A stretch of DNA of 64,000 nucleotides from Rhynchosporium graminicola (taxonomy: Eukaryota; Ascomycota; Leotiomycetes; Helotiales; Ploettnerulaceae), in assembly GCA_900074885.1 (NCBI GenBank), contig FJUW01000024.1, positions 62,001-126,000 on the forward strand, written 5' to 3'. The translations under genes and the position numbers were made by a program. Below are positions 11,914-22,899 of this stretch, piece after piece; position 1 is the first letter of the stretch; every line of letters begins with the position of its first letter. The notes under the pieces were generated by a model, which ran no database searches, had not been told where the DNA came from, and saw nothing but the letters and a program-made list of their open reading frames with translations.

Positions 11914-13465
11914 ATGGTCCAAACCATTCCCACGTCCACCTCTGGAACGACCGTCCGATTGCCCAAACCTACACAATCGTTTCAACCTCTCGAGTACTGG
12001 AAACCGCCGAAACCTGTGCGGCATCACGTTCGTTCGAAAAGTAGTGGCATATTTTCCACCAAGGAGGAAGGTCGTTTGCGTCCACCTAGCACCACGATCA
12101 CCGAGATTCAAGATCCTGAGAAGCACGATTTGGACATTCAGAGACAGGAATTGGAAGCTGAGGAGTTCTTCGAAAGCAAAAGCAAGGGAAATACAGACAT
12201 GTCTTTCGCTACGATTGGAGAGATGGCGGGACGGAGGAAGATATTTGCGAATGATCAGGTCAGGGGCTATAAACACGTGGATTCGTATAGACAGCCATGG
12301 TGGGATTTGAAGAGCTGGGGAAAGAAGGCTTGGATGATTCTCGTCGGTTCTGTGGTTGTGGTACTCATAATTGTGATTGCTGTTGCGGTGACGGTTTCGA
12401 GGTATAATAGGTATCCGAACTATTCGACACAGTCGTATTCGTTATCTGAGACTTGTAAGTTACGCTCTCGCCTCTTCCTCTCAAACTAGTTCATTGGTAC
12501 TGATTGAGATCGCAAACAGTCGCAGGCGAATCATTCTTCTCACAAAACTTCGACTATTACACCGGTTACGATCCTACAAACGGCCATGTACATTACGTAC
12601 CAGCTCAACAGGCCTCCTCCCTCAACCTAACCTACGCTTCCCCATCATCTGCCGTCCTCCGAGTTGATACATCCGTCTCCAACACCTCCGTACCCAACGC
12701 CTCAACCGGCCGTTTCTCCGTACGCGTAACATCCAAAAAGCAATACGGGCTCAACTCGCTCTTCCTCTTCGACGTCAAGCACTCACCAATAGGCTGTGGG
12801 ACATGGCCTGCTCTCTGGCTCACCGATCCCCACAACTGGCCCGAGAACGGTGAAATCGACGTCATGGAAGCCGTAAACGTCGTCGATAAATCATTCAACC
12901 AGATGACACTGCACACATCCGCTGGATGTACAATGAAACACGTAAAACGCCAACAAACCGGAAAAGTCATCGCGAACACTTGCGTAAACACCACCAACGC
13001 CAATGGAGGATGTGGGGTTGAGGCCGGCAAGGACACGACTTTTGGAAACACTTTCAACTCCAACGGTGGCGGCGTTCTAGCTCTCGAGCTCAGAGAAGCA
13101 GGTATTCGCATGTGGCAATTCACGAGAGATAAGTTGCCTGCTGGCTTATGGACTTCTCCGGATCCGAACTCGTGGGGAACGGCGACGGCGGATTTCCCTA
13201 ATACGGAATGTAATATTGGAAACCATTTCCGGAATCAGAGTATCGTGGCGAATATTGATCTTTGTGGTGATTGGGCTGGGTCGAAGAAGGATTATGGGAA
13301 GAATTGTAAGTCGATTTTCCCGCCGGCGTGATTAGCTTGTCATGGGACTAATTCTGTTGGTTTTTAGGTCCTGGTACTTGTGTGGATCATGTCTCGAACA
13401 ACAACATGGCTTTCACTAATGCCTACTGGGAGTTTGGCAATTTCTCTGTCTTCTCAGTCAAATAA
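11914..13465 (+). CDS. Membrane-anchored GH16 beta-glucanase-like protein
   Basis: Glycoside hydrolase family 16, probably acting on beta-1,3/1,4-glucan in or near the cell wall. Exons 11914-12454, 12520-13305 and 13368-13465 (introns 65 and 62 nt) give 474 aa. Residues 1-140 are a hydrophilic cytoplasmic tail. Residues about 142-165 are one strong membrane helix (WMILVGSVVVVLIIVIAVAV), giving a type II topology. The catalytic domain follows, starting with FAGESFFSQNFDYYTGYDPT. The catalytic ExDxxE motif is present as E292-I-D294-V-M-E297 in 'NGEIDVMEA', so the nucleophile and acid/base are intact. Cys residues near 160 and 110 before the end probably form disulfides. Several N-x-S/T sites fit extracellular exposure. 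The exact glucan cannot be read from sequence. Confidence 0.9.
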
Positions 13466-14094
13466 GCGACTCGCTAGGCTGTTCTAAATTCCGTCTCTTG
13501 TCTTGGTTTGGCGTTACCTGGTACGATAGACATCGGAAATGGAGTTTTCAGATGGGAATGTACGAATTTGCTATTGGTTTCTACTTTCTTCGGAACCTTT
13601 GCCGCTCCAAATTATGCTGATGAATGGACTCGGATCACGGGGCTCCAGGCGGTAACCGCGGGGGGGATTTCGAGGGGCTAGACGATGATGAGGATGGATG
13701 TAGTCAGAGAGGGAATCAAAGGTCTTTGTTCGCTTATGGTGATGGGATGGGATGGTGCATCTCAAGTTTACTTCGTGCTCGCCTGGCTTAAGTCCTTAAG
13801 CAAGCACATGCGGATAATGAAAGGAAACTACAAAATGTAAGAATAGGAACGATTCTATCCACAAGACATTAGCAAATGAAATAAACTAGAAAATTGTTTG
13901 TCTAGCTAAGTCCGCTCTGGCACTGGCTTTACACTCAAGGAATTCGCATTACGAGAGCTACATAGACAAAGACGAGACTTTAACGCATCATCAGGGACCA
14001 AAAAAATCGTGCACCAAGAGTAAAACCCAACTTCAACATCTCATTACCGCCCAAATCCATCACTGCACGTCACTGTAGTATCGTGATCAATTTT

Positions 14095-14140
14095 CCATCC
14101 CATCCCACCCATCCCATCCCATCCCATCCCTTCCCTTCCC
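14095..14140. repeat. Imperfect (CCCAT)n pyrimidine-rich repeat
   Basis: Repeated CATCC/CCCAT units ending in TTCCCTTCCC, about 250 bp upstream of the tim22 start codon. CT-rich tracts are common in fungal promoters, so a role in tim22 expression is possible but unproven. Confidence 0.8.
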
Positions 14141-14345
14141 AATCTCAGCCTCGTGTCGTGCACGTCCCCCATATCCTTTCTCACAGCCACAGCCTCACCG
14201 AAAGAATTCCTGTAGCTCCGCTCCACACTCCGCCGACTTCAAAAACCTACCTAGCTATTCTTCTTATCATCTCTACGTACAGCTTAACCTCGCCGAACAA
14301 GAATCTGTGCAACCGCGAACACCGCAAATTGACCTGGCGAGAAAC

Positions 14346-14369
14346 ATATATATATATATATATATATAT
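14346..14369. repeat. (AT)12 microsatellite upstream of tim22
   Basis: Twelve AT units ending 18 bp before the tim22 ATG at 14388, so it lies in the 5' UTR or core promoter. Its length could vary among isolates. Confidence 0.9.
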
Positions 14370-14387
14370 TTTTACGAAAGAGCAGAT

Positions 14388-15319
14388 ATGAATGGACCGA
14401 TGTCGACTCTAGGAGGTGGAGCGGGTTACCAAGGTCAGAGCGATCCGCAGGAGGAGCAGGCGAAGGCTGTGGTTAAGAATGTAGGTTGTGGTTTTTCTTC
14501 GTGGGTTACTAAGGATGCAAAAGGGGGNAGGGAAGGCTGCTGGTGTGGTTGCGAGAAGGATGGGAATGGAAGCAGGAAGAGAAGGCTATGATTTGGGATT
14601 TTGGCGGAAATTGAGACGTGGGGACTCGAGTAATGGAGAATAGAAGCAGGACGCCATTTACGGTTTCAAGCCGCAGTCGGTATCAAGTGGAGGAGGATAT
14701 ATGGTATTGGATCTATAACCAGCACTGGGAGCATGTCAAAGATGGAGATAAAGGACTGAATGACTCATGCTACAGTCTTTGAAGCTACAACAGGCAGAAT
14801 GACACAAGCTGACATGCCATTCATTATAGATGCAAGCAATGATGGAATCCTGTCCCGGCAAAACCGCCGTCTCAGGCGTAATGGGCTTCGCCCTTGGTGG
14901 AGCATTCGGTCTCTTCATGGCCTCCGTACGTTCTCCCCTCTTCCCACCTCTTCCCATCTAACAACCACCAGATGCAATACGACACACCTCTTCACACACC
15001 CGGATCCAAAGGCGCCGAACTCGTCTCCCTCCCTCTGCGGCAACAACTCAAAGCCGGACTCAAAGACATGGGCGCGCGCTCTTTCTCCTCGGCCAAGAAT
15101 TTCGGGAAAGTAGGCGCCATATTCGCAGGCACGGAATGTTGTATTGAGGGGTTCCGCGCGAAGAACGATCTAGCGAATGGAGTGCTGGCGGGATGTATTA
15201 CAGGTGGTGTGTTGGCGGCGCCGGCTGGACCGCAGGCTGCCGCCTTGGGGTGTGCGGGTTTCGCAGCGTTTAGTGCGGCTATTGATGCGTATATGAGGAG
15301 GCCTAGTGAGGTTGATTAG
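14388..15319 (+). CDS. tim22: Mitochondrial inner-membrane translocase subunit Tim22
   Basis: Core channel of the TIM22 complex, which inserts carrier proteins into the mitochondrial inner membrane. Exons 14388-14480, 14830-14925 and 14972-15319 give 178 aa, normal for fungal Tim22. Intron 1 is long (349 nt) and contains the only ambiguous base of the window (N at 14528); intron 2 is 46 nt. Both splice sites are in phase 0. Family marks are [16 protein letters not shown] and [10 protein letters not shown] in exon 2, then [22 protein letters not shown] and [19 protein letters not shown] in exon 3. The conserved Cys pair region (ESC and GCAG) is kept. The N-terminal 31 residues are Gly/Gln-rich and variable, as usual. 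The long first intron is the only oddity; an N in a G-run suggests a hard-to-read base, not a biological break. Confidence 0.95.
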
Positions 15320-15797
15320 ATGAAGTCGCGAGGGGCTTTGATCTGACCTGGAGACGCTTGGTTTTGAGTTTGTGAGATATGTGTGAGTATAATTCGAGGA
15401 TCGGGCATTGCAAGGCGTTCTGGAGATCGGCTTAAAGCTGCATTTGGGCTACTAGATTGGGTCAACTGTACATCACGATGTTATATATGATGGTGTTCCG
15501 ATAGAAGTGTAATATAAGCACCCACCTACAGCTACGAAGCTTTTGTACTTGCGGATATCAATCTGAACTCTTGCTTTTAACGTCATCTATGACTGAGTTC
15601 CCGCAAACCTGCTCGCTGTTGTTGAAGTCTTGGAATAGATACTCTTGTTGCTCAAAGGGGATTTTCTGTCTCGGATCACCGAGAACAGGATCGTGATCAA
15701 AGAACTGAACTTTTGGGTATATCTCAACATCTATATATGTACATATATATACACCAGCTTTATTCCACAACTGAAATGAATAACAAGTACATACCAT
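15320..15797. other. Intergenic region after tim22
   Basis: 478 bp holding the 3' UTR of tim22. On the minus strand it may include the eroded C-terminus of the MFS pseudogene, but I recognise no MFS motif here. Confidence 0.4.
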
Positions 15798-17300
15798 ACC
15801 GGTGGTAAACGAGATTCCGGGATGGGTTTACAATCGTTGGCCTCGAAGCGACGAACTGTAGAATATGTCATTGCTTTGGGCATGTCTTGGTGTTTCTCCA
15901 AAGCCTTTCGATGCAGGTTGTGGGAATATGGCTCTGTCGCAAGTCGCAACGAGAAATCAGACGGACGTACGAGAAGGCATTCCCCCGTCCACTGAAGATG
16001 GTACCCGAGGAGCAGGACTAGGTAGGAATGGCAGTTGCGAAAACACAGAGTCCTAACCTTTCTTTGCAGCAGATTGAATGGGGGATAGCTCCTAGACACT
16101 CACTCGAACATCAGCGTAAGCCCGAACGATCTCCTCATTTCCTCTATCCAGGTTCGGTTTCGAAAAGGTACGTAAAGATACAAAACCCCGTGAGCACAGC
16201 TCGCGTACAGCGCCATTGGGAAGCATACCGGTGTAGTGGGTAGACGAAAAGGCGTCTTCGGAAACTTACTCGCTGTTGATTTGAGATTGACATCCCACTC
16301 CTCGTGTCTGGCGCGCAGAGCACAGTTATGGGTTTCGTGGTGAGGCGACGTGCTTTGTTGACTGGGAGGACGGGGGCGTATGTCTCGTCTTGGATGAGGA
16401 CGTCGAGGAGGAAATATAACATTGTCATTCTAGCGGTTATCTTGGGTATATGTTCAGTATGATCATAACAATATTGGGTAAGGATAAAAGAGAAGGATCT
16501 CACATTTTCAGTCCGCGCCATTGGGGGGAGCTGGAGGCTATTTCTCCTCCTACTATTGGTCTGGAACCTGCTAGATCATTTACCATAGGCGCTCGGAAGA
16601 TGTGTAGGGAGTTACCCAATTGCTGGATCTGCAACTACAGCAAATGCATATCCGACAATAGCTATTCTTCTCTGTTGAGGAGACCAGATGTCACCAAGCA
16701 CGCCTCCGGGATTCTAGAAAAAGAGTAATATAGTCAGTGAATCTGATCTACGATATCTGATGAGGGTCTGTCTTGCAGTGGAATGATTGAAACATTTCGG
16801 GCCGGGAAATGATGGATCTACGGTAACAGGCGCAAAAGCAAATTATCCAAATCCAGCAAAGAATACCGTGATGAGAATCATCTGAATATCCTTTGCAGTA
16901 GCTATGCCGAAGGAGAAGCAAGCAGCTATGAAACATCGAATCAGTATCCCTTTTGGTACCTTATCTGGAAATATTGGACAGCACAGCCCCAGATCCTAAT
17001 CCATACTGCGCATACTCAACATACACCTCACTCAACGAGGCCCAAAGCAAGGGTCACAGTCCAAAACTTAATAACAGGAAACTAACACCCAGAGTCCCAA
17101 ATTCTTGCGTGACACCATATTCTTGAAAGATCTGATTCGCAGCAGGACTATACACTGAGCTCGCCCAGGTGGATTCGTGGCCTATAGTGGTGAACCCATA
17201 GATCAATGTAGTGACCAACCTTCTTTCCAAAGGGCCGAGTCATTGGTCGATATGGATCATCAGGACCGTCGAACTCCACGATGATTTCTGAGGATATCTT
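15798..17300 (-). pseudogene. MFS multidrug/polyamine-type transporter, decayed
   Basis: Fragments of a fungal 12-helix MFS exporter are in the right order, but in different frames. From the N-terminus: the entry motif FDGPDDPYRPM (17,278-17,244) and the first helix region YGFTTIG...TWASSVYSP. Next come TLGV...PLLWASLSEVY, then AKDIQMILI..FFAGF and APVTV near 16,800-16,900. The loop ETYAPVL..NKARRL (about 16,400-16,350) and PIPESRLPP (about 15,830-15,800) follow. A +1 frameshift separates the first two pieces (about 17,212-17,228). An in-frame TGA at 17,054-17,056 replaces the conserved Gly before PLLWA. A further stop follows FFAGFG, and the C-terminal helices are not recognisable. The N-terminus may extend to about 17,605. 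Stops are mixed in type, so this is ordinary decay and not obvious RIP. Confidence 0.78.
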
Positions 17301-18283
17301 TTGGTGAGATAGAGGTGGGGTGAATTGTTGTAGTTCGTGTTTCGACGGGTGGGCGAATTTGAGCGTCTGGTATGACTGCTTGTCCTGCTTCTTTGGCGAA
17401 CGAATAGTTGAGATTACTTGTAGTCTTGGATCATGGCTTTTTTTTCGAGATCGAGCTTATTGTCAGTCGTTGGTACTGGAGTGGAAATCTTTATATCTGA
17501 AGAAGAGGCATTGGAGTGCTGACGGCTCCAAATCTTGATGTATAAGATGATAGTAGTAGCCATTGAGTCTTGTTTGAAGGGAAATTGAGATGATACTACA
17601 GCCAAGACTCGAAAGTAGTCTTAGATTGTACGTTGTCTTGAGAGGTTTGATGGAAGAGCTCATCGCGGGTCGAGTTTAAAATTAAGAGTGTTAGACGTTT
17701 TCAGGTTCTTGTGTAAGGTGTAGTTAATATCAGTGCCGTTACAAGCGATGTAAACAAGTTACAAAACAAATGCTTGAGCAGTGAAGAAAACTGTCTTGAT
17801 AAATTTCACTTGGTAGAAGAACGACAAGAACATAAGGAGACGGATTGAGTTAGTCAACGAGATATTCAGTCTAAATCGACATCTCGAAGGTGATAATCTT
17901 TGTTTTGATTCATCGGCTGACAAAACGTGGATATCCTGGTAGCGGTCTATTCTGAGAACCGATGCCTTGTTTGCTGGCGTCACAGCTGAAGTGGCATGCT
18001 GGGCTTCAGGAGCCAAAAGGGGATTTGAAGAGTTTTAGAATAGCACAAATTCGTCGGTAAGATTCGTGACATAGTAAGTTGATGGGGATCGTCTTGCACT
18101 TTTGCTATTAGCATTGCGGCCGTCACACATAAAAATGGCAAATCCCACGTCACGAGATGTTGTGAGGCTGACATAACATGTAGGGTAGCCGAGTCAGCTT
18201 GTATTTCCAAAGCAGTACCGAAATCAACCATCTTGAACTTTTGCAACGCATTTATTTGTTTGGGACATTGATTATCATTACAA
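17301..18283. other. Intergenic region, no supported gene
   Basis: The left 300 bp may hold the eroded N-terminus of the MFS pseudogene. The rest has only short unrecognised frames and leads into the 3' end of the sedolisin gene. Confidence 0.4.
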
Positions 18284-20223
18284 CTATTGCAAAGCAGCCA
18301 CCAGACGCTTGAAATCTGGACTCCCTAGTCCAGTCACTGTATCCCAGCCTGTAGTCGTCTCCCAAGTCTCATCACACCCATAACTAATCCCTTCAGTAAT
18401 ATCATTCCATACACTCTTCATCTTCTCCGAATACAACATCGGATTCAACCACCCTAATACTGGCTTGCCATTTCTCAATCGGATGTCGTTGACAAGTGCA
18501 ATCATGGAAGCGATGACGGGAGTTCCAGCACTCGTCCCGGAATGCCAGCCGGACGAGAACCCACCATTCTCTGTCTGGTATCGAGAGCCATAGAGCGAAA
18601 TGTCGGGAATACCCCGCCCAGAGGCATTATACAAGCCATCGTATTTCCCATTGAGAAAGGTTTTGTATGCACCTGTGGCGTTCAGCTGGTACGATGGTGC
18701 TGCGAAGTAGTTTGAGAATCCACCAGACGAGAAAGAGGCGGCCTGCTCTGGGATGATGGTTGTTGCTCCGACGGAGGTGACCCAAGGACAACTTGCTGGA
18801 AATGTGGGCAGGAATTTGGGTGTGTTGAGACCATCGTTTGAGACGCAGGCGCCATCTCGTTGACCTGCTAGTCCACCATCTCCAGAGGCATTGATTATTG
18901 ACACGCCACGAGCAGCAAGTCGACCGAACAGATCACAGACGTGAACAGCGTAGTCTCGAGGAACTACTTGCTCTGTATCGGTATAAGAGATTACGATGAC
19001 TTGAGGTATAGCTCCATCAGGCTTGGCGAGCATGTATTCAAGCCACTCAAGGTAGGGCTCAGTTGCAGTTGAGCTGATTGGCAGTATTTTTCCGTCGGGA
19101 CCAAGAGCAGGGGATCTACCACCAGTGGAGTAGTAAACTACAGGCAGAGAGCCGATAAATGGCATGCTGTATTGCATATCCAGAGTGGCTTCGACTCCAG
19201 GGTATGACTCGTTGTTAATACCGCCATTGACGAGTTCGACGGTAAAAGTGCCAGGATTTGCCCGGGTGGCAGCCGAATTACCATACTTCCGAACGAAATC
19301 TGTCACATCTTTGTGATTGATGTACTCGTCAAGAAAGCCGGCCACTCCAAGGCTGCTTCCGCTAGTGGTGCAGTTCACAGGAGGCGTGTAATCAATGTTA
19401 TACATCTTGGCAATACACGTCGGTGTAATACTTCTGTAAGGAAAGAGGATAATTAGCACTGAGCTCTTGTGAATCTTCCCTAAAGGTAAACAATGCTGAT
19501 TGACAACAAAGCTAGTATGACGGCTGAATCCAAAGGAGAGTTGACATACTCGCAAGCAGCAAGCAACGCAGGATCTATATCACGCTTCGAAAAGGAAGCT
19601 ACAGCCTTCTCGGACTCCTTGATTGCCTCTTCCAAAGAGCTTGATTTGGGCGATTGAACTGTGGGAAAGTGCGTGACGGGATGAACAAGCGCAATGTGCT
19701 GAGTGAGGGATTCTGGCAACCCATATCCGAGACTGCGAACAACGGTACCTTCACCATTTGCAGCTTCAAAGACACCAAACTCGGTAGCAAACATGCTGTT
19801 CGCTCCCGAAACGGTAGTCTTGAAGGAGAGCGAACTGGCGTGAGCCGAATATACAACACCGCTCACGCCCGAGTACGACTTCAGCCACGAGGTTAGAAGA
19901 TCGACACTTCCACTTTCGGACGCGACAAGAGACCTCAGCTCATGTTGGCTAAGATAATTGCCGTAATCCTCATGCCCAGGAGTGCTGATTTCCAAGAGCT
20001 TATTGCTTAGACGGTCTCCTTCCGGACTTTTAACGATTAATCGTAATGGCAAAATGGTGTTGGAATTGGCCGGTCCCTGATACATCCATCCACTCGGTAC
20101 CTCAGTCTTGTTCTCAATGACTTGATACGATCCGTATGTATCTTGACGACTGGTGGGAGAAGGTAGCGCAGACACACAAAAGATGAGAACTGCCGAAGGC
20201 AAAATATAGCGAGTGAAGAACAT
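18284..20223 (-). CDS. Secreted sedolisin (tripeptidyl-peptidase, family S53)
   Basis: An acid-acting serine-carboxyl protease that removes tripeptides or short peptides outside the cell. Exons 19550-20223 and 18284-19433, with a 116-nt intron (GTATGT...TTACAG), give 607 aa. The start at 20223 gives a clean signal peptide (MFFTRYILPSAVLIFCVSA). Residues about 30-200 are the pro-domain, ending near the KRD at about 210. The mature enzyme carries the Ser-Glu-Asp set: Glu and Asp in VEATLDMQY (about 306 and 310), the oxyanion Asp in NASGDGG, and the nucleophile Ser in SGTSAGTP (about 526). The calcium-site region near the C-terminus (WDTVTGLGSPD) is complete. A homologue of Aspergillus SedB/TPP type is likely; exact specificity is unknown. 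Confidence 0.94.
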
Positions 20224-21352
20224 CCTGTGAAAGTGATCAAGAAACTCAATGAAGAAATCCTTGAAACAAACAAAAATGGCAGGAGTTGGTGGAAATGCAG
20301 TTGAATTCGGTTGGATTTGAGTCACTGGGAGATCCGGGATCATATATCCAATAGTCAACTACAATACGATGCCTGTGACAACCACTCGGATTACATGACG
20401 CAACTTTCGAACATCTCCGTGCTCGAGTTGATCCATGAAAAGATGGAGAAGGGGGGTTTATGATTTCTGTTAGGCTTCTTCTTTGAATGAACCATACTGC
20501 TCCAACCAAACGAGATAATGCCGGTTGCAAGGAGTGCCTGCAGAGTGCCAAGTGCAAAGCGCCAAATTGCGTGTGGAGACGAGCTTGCCTTTGTTTTCGA
20601 GCCACATTTGTGGAATTTACGATTAGTGTTTCCGGAACTACTCTAATTGACTTTCAGGGTAGCGCAAGGGGGAGAAGATTCGTCCCTTTCGCTTACAGTA
20701 CCGCATCCTGACGTACCTATCGTACGGAAAAAAACACCACAAGCGGATTGACCACCGGATCTTGTCCACTTCAAGCATCTATGATCTACAAAGCCAAGAA
20801 CAGACTTGCGAGACTTCATCGGACGGTCTCCTGCCCAGCCACAGAGGGAAATCTTCTAGAAGGATTTCCGAATTGGCATCGGGAATCAATACGGACATCC
20901 CCATCCTAGTTACTTTGCGCGATAAAAACCAAGCCTTTTTGTTTTTTGTTATTATAAAGCATAAATGTCGGCAGACCCGTCTTCGTTCCGTCTCTTCAGA
21001 TCTCCATATACTATTGGGGCTAAGCCTTGCCAAGACCGTTGAACACCTCGTATTGACGGAGTTTAGCATATTCTCATTACTCACTCTGGCTCTACTTTTA
21101 GAAATAGTGTTTTGTGTCCGGTGGCTCATGCTCCGATAATATCGAAATTGACTTTCATGCACGCCCCTAGCCGAGACTTCTCGTATTGAAACCGGATCTT
21201 CAAATGATCGTCAACACCGTCATTATGGATTTTGATATGCATATGATATATACATAGGCGACTCTATCGTACACAAACGCTTCTCACAGGGAGTGTTGGG
21301 TTATTCTGTCGCTTCTCTATCAAGTCAATCATCTCCCAGTCACTCGTTCGCC
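20224..21352. other. Shared promoter region of the protease pair
   Basis: 1,129 bp between two divergently transcribed secreted protease genes. Short frames here are unrecognised. A TATA-like ATATATAC lies at about 21,244-21,252, about 100 nt before the aspartic protease start. Any pH or nitrogen control would have to sit in this interval. Confidence 0.5.
20341..20352 (-). promoter_or_regulatory. Possible TATA and CCAAT-type elements of the sedolisin gene
   Basis: On the minus strand ATTGG (inverted CCAAT) is followed directly by ATATATG, about 120 nt upstream of the sedolisin start. This is only a motif match. Confidence 0.3.
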
Positions 21353-22679
21353 ATGCGTTCTTCTCTTGCGACAGCGGTCGCTCTTCACATTGGCGGAGCT
21401 CTCGCAGCAAGCAGCTCTTTGTATCATTACATGCCAGTTGAATTCGCTTATGGCGCCGACTCAAGAGTAACCGCCGATATTGTATTTGGCACAGCACCAT
21501 CAGCAAAGCCCGTGCGAGTTGTGATGGATTCCGGAAGCCCCAGTTTCTGGGTACGTACATCACCTTGAACAAAATTTCGCAATCTTCTAATCAATCAATT
21601 TCTAGATCTGGGCACCAGATGCAACCATTAATTTCGGTTCGCCCTACCTCGGAGCTACAGGACCATGCAATGCCAAAGTGCCCGTGAACTACGACCCAGC
21701 ACAATCATCAACCTCGTCGCTCGTAAACCGCTCTTCCAACTACTTCTACGCCTCCAACTCCAAAATCGTCTACGGCGTCCAGTTCGCCAACGACACCATC
21801 GCTGGGGTCGGAGGCAGCGGCCCGATCCCAAATGTGCAATTCGCACTCGAGAATGCCGCCCTGCTCAAAGGGGCCAGCCCTACCTGCGAAGCACCAGAGT
21901 ACGACCTAGGGATCGTGGGATTATCGCACTACGATAAGGAGAAGACCGGTTCGTCGGGCAGTGCGTCGTTCCGCCAGAATCTGTTTGAGAGCGGACGCAT
22001 TGCCAGCAAGACGATGTTCATGTGGTTTGACAAGCACTTGGGCGCGCTCGGAGACCTGAACGGAGGTGTCCTGTTCGGTGCAATCGACGAATCGAAGTTC
22101 ACCGGCCCCTTGGTAGAAGTTGCGAACGTCATACCAGAAAACCAGATCGCCGTACACGTCGCCAAGCCAAACATCACGTTCAACGGCCGGACGTTCACGC
22201 CCGATGACGACGTCCGGTGTTTGGTCGACTCGGGCGCTCACGCCGACTCCATCCCATTCCTCTTCGGTGGCCCGGCCGAGAAGGAATTCTTCGCCGCTGC
22301 AGACGGCCTGTTGGTCGATTACGCCGGCATCGTCGCTTACAACGGGACCTGCGGGTCGATTCCTCAGAGCTTGAATCTGACGTACACTTTCGCGGGTGTG
22401 CGTGCTGGGAAGAGTGTGGACATCAGCATCCCGCTGAGGAACTTTGCGCGAGGACTGGCTTATCCTGATACGGCTGGGCTTTGTTTGCTTAACCTTGGCA
22501 CGGGTGGATGTACATTGGGTGCGCCGTTTCAGAGCGCGGCGGCGATTTTGAACGATGATGAGGGGGATAGGGTTGCTTTTGCGCAGGCGGCGGTGTGTGA
22601 GGAGCGTAAGGGTGTCAATGCGGATGCGGTGGTTGTTATGAACGAAGCGGAGGCTTTGGCTTTCTGGGATACTTTGTGA
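21353..22679 (+). CDS. Secreted pepsin-like aspartic protease (family A1)
   Basis: Exons 21353-21550 and 21606-22679 (55-nt intron, phase 0) give 423 aa. The start at 21353 gives a signal peptide (MRSSLATAVALHIGGALAAS). There is little room for a long propeptide before the first lobe, which begins VEFAYGADSRVTADIVFG. The two catalytic aspartates are D59 in VVMDSGSPSFW and D274 in CLVDSGAHADSIP. Both keep D-S-G where most family members have D-T-G, and the residues after the second (AHAD) are unusual where T/S-x-x is common. Further family blocks are YDLGIVGLS and LNGGVLFGAID. There is no GPI-like tail, so it is probably released. It is transcribed away from the sedolisin gene. Confidence 0.9.
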
Positions 22680-22899
22680 GAGATACAAGGCCGATAAGTA
22701 AATAATGAATAACCCTATTGTTACGCATCTCTGAAGCTCGCTTTCGTCCTGCGGACTTGACTGCCTAAGACTGATGGAAAAGTTCCGAACGAAATAAGCG
22801 GGTAAAAACGACCACCCAATAGCAAAGCCTCAAGCTACGAATGAATTACAACAAGAAATCAGGAATACTCAGCCATCGTTCCTCAAACACCTGAGACCT

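Larger units (their letters stand above)
13466..14387. other. Intergenic region between GH16 and tim22
   Basis: 922 bp without a supported gene. It holds the 3' UTR of the GH16 gene and the promoter and 5' UTR of tim22. Two simple repeats are described separately; both lie within 300 bp of the tim22 start codon. Confidence 0.5.

Noticed and set aside
21921..22688. 255-codon minus-strand frame
   Set aside because: Exact shadow of the aspartic protease exon; Arg-rich product typical of an antisense frame.
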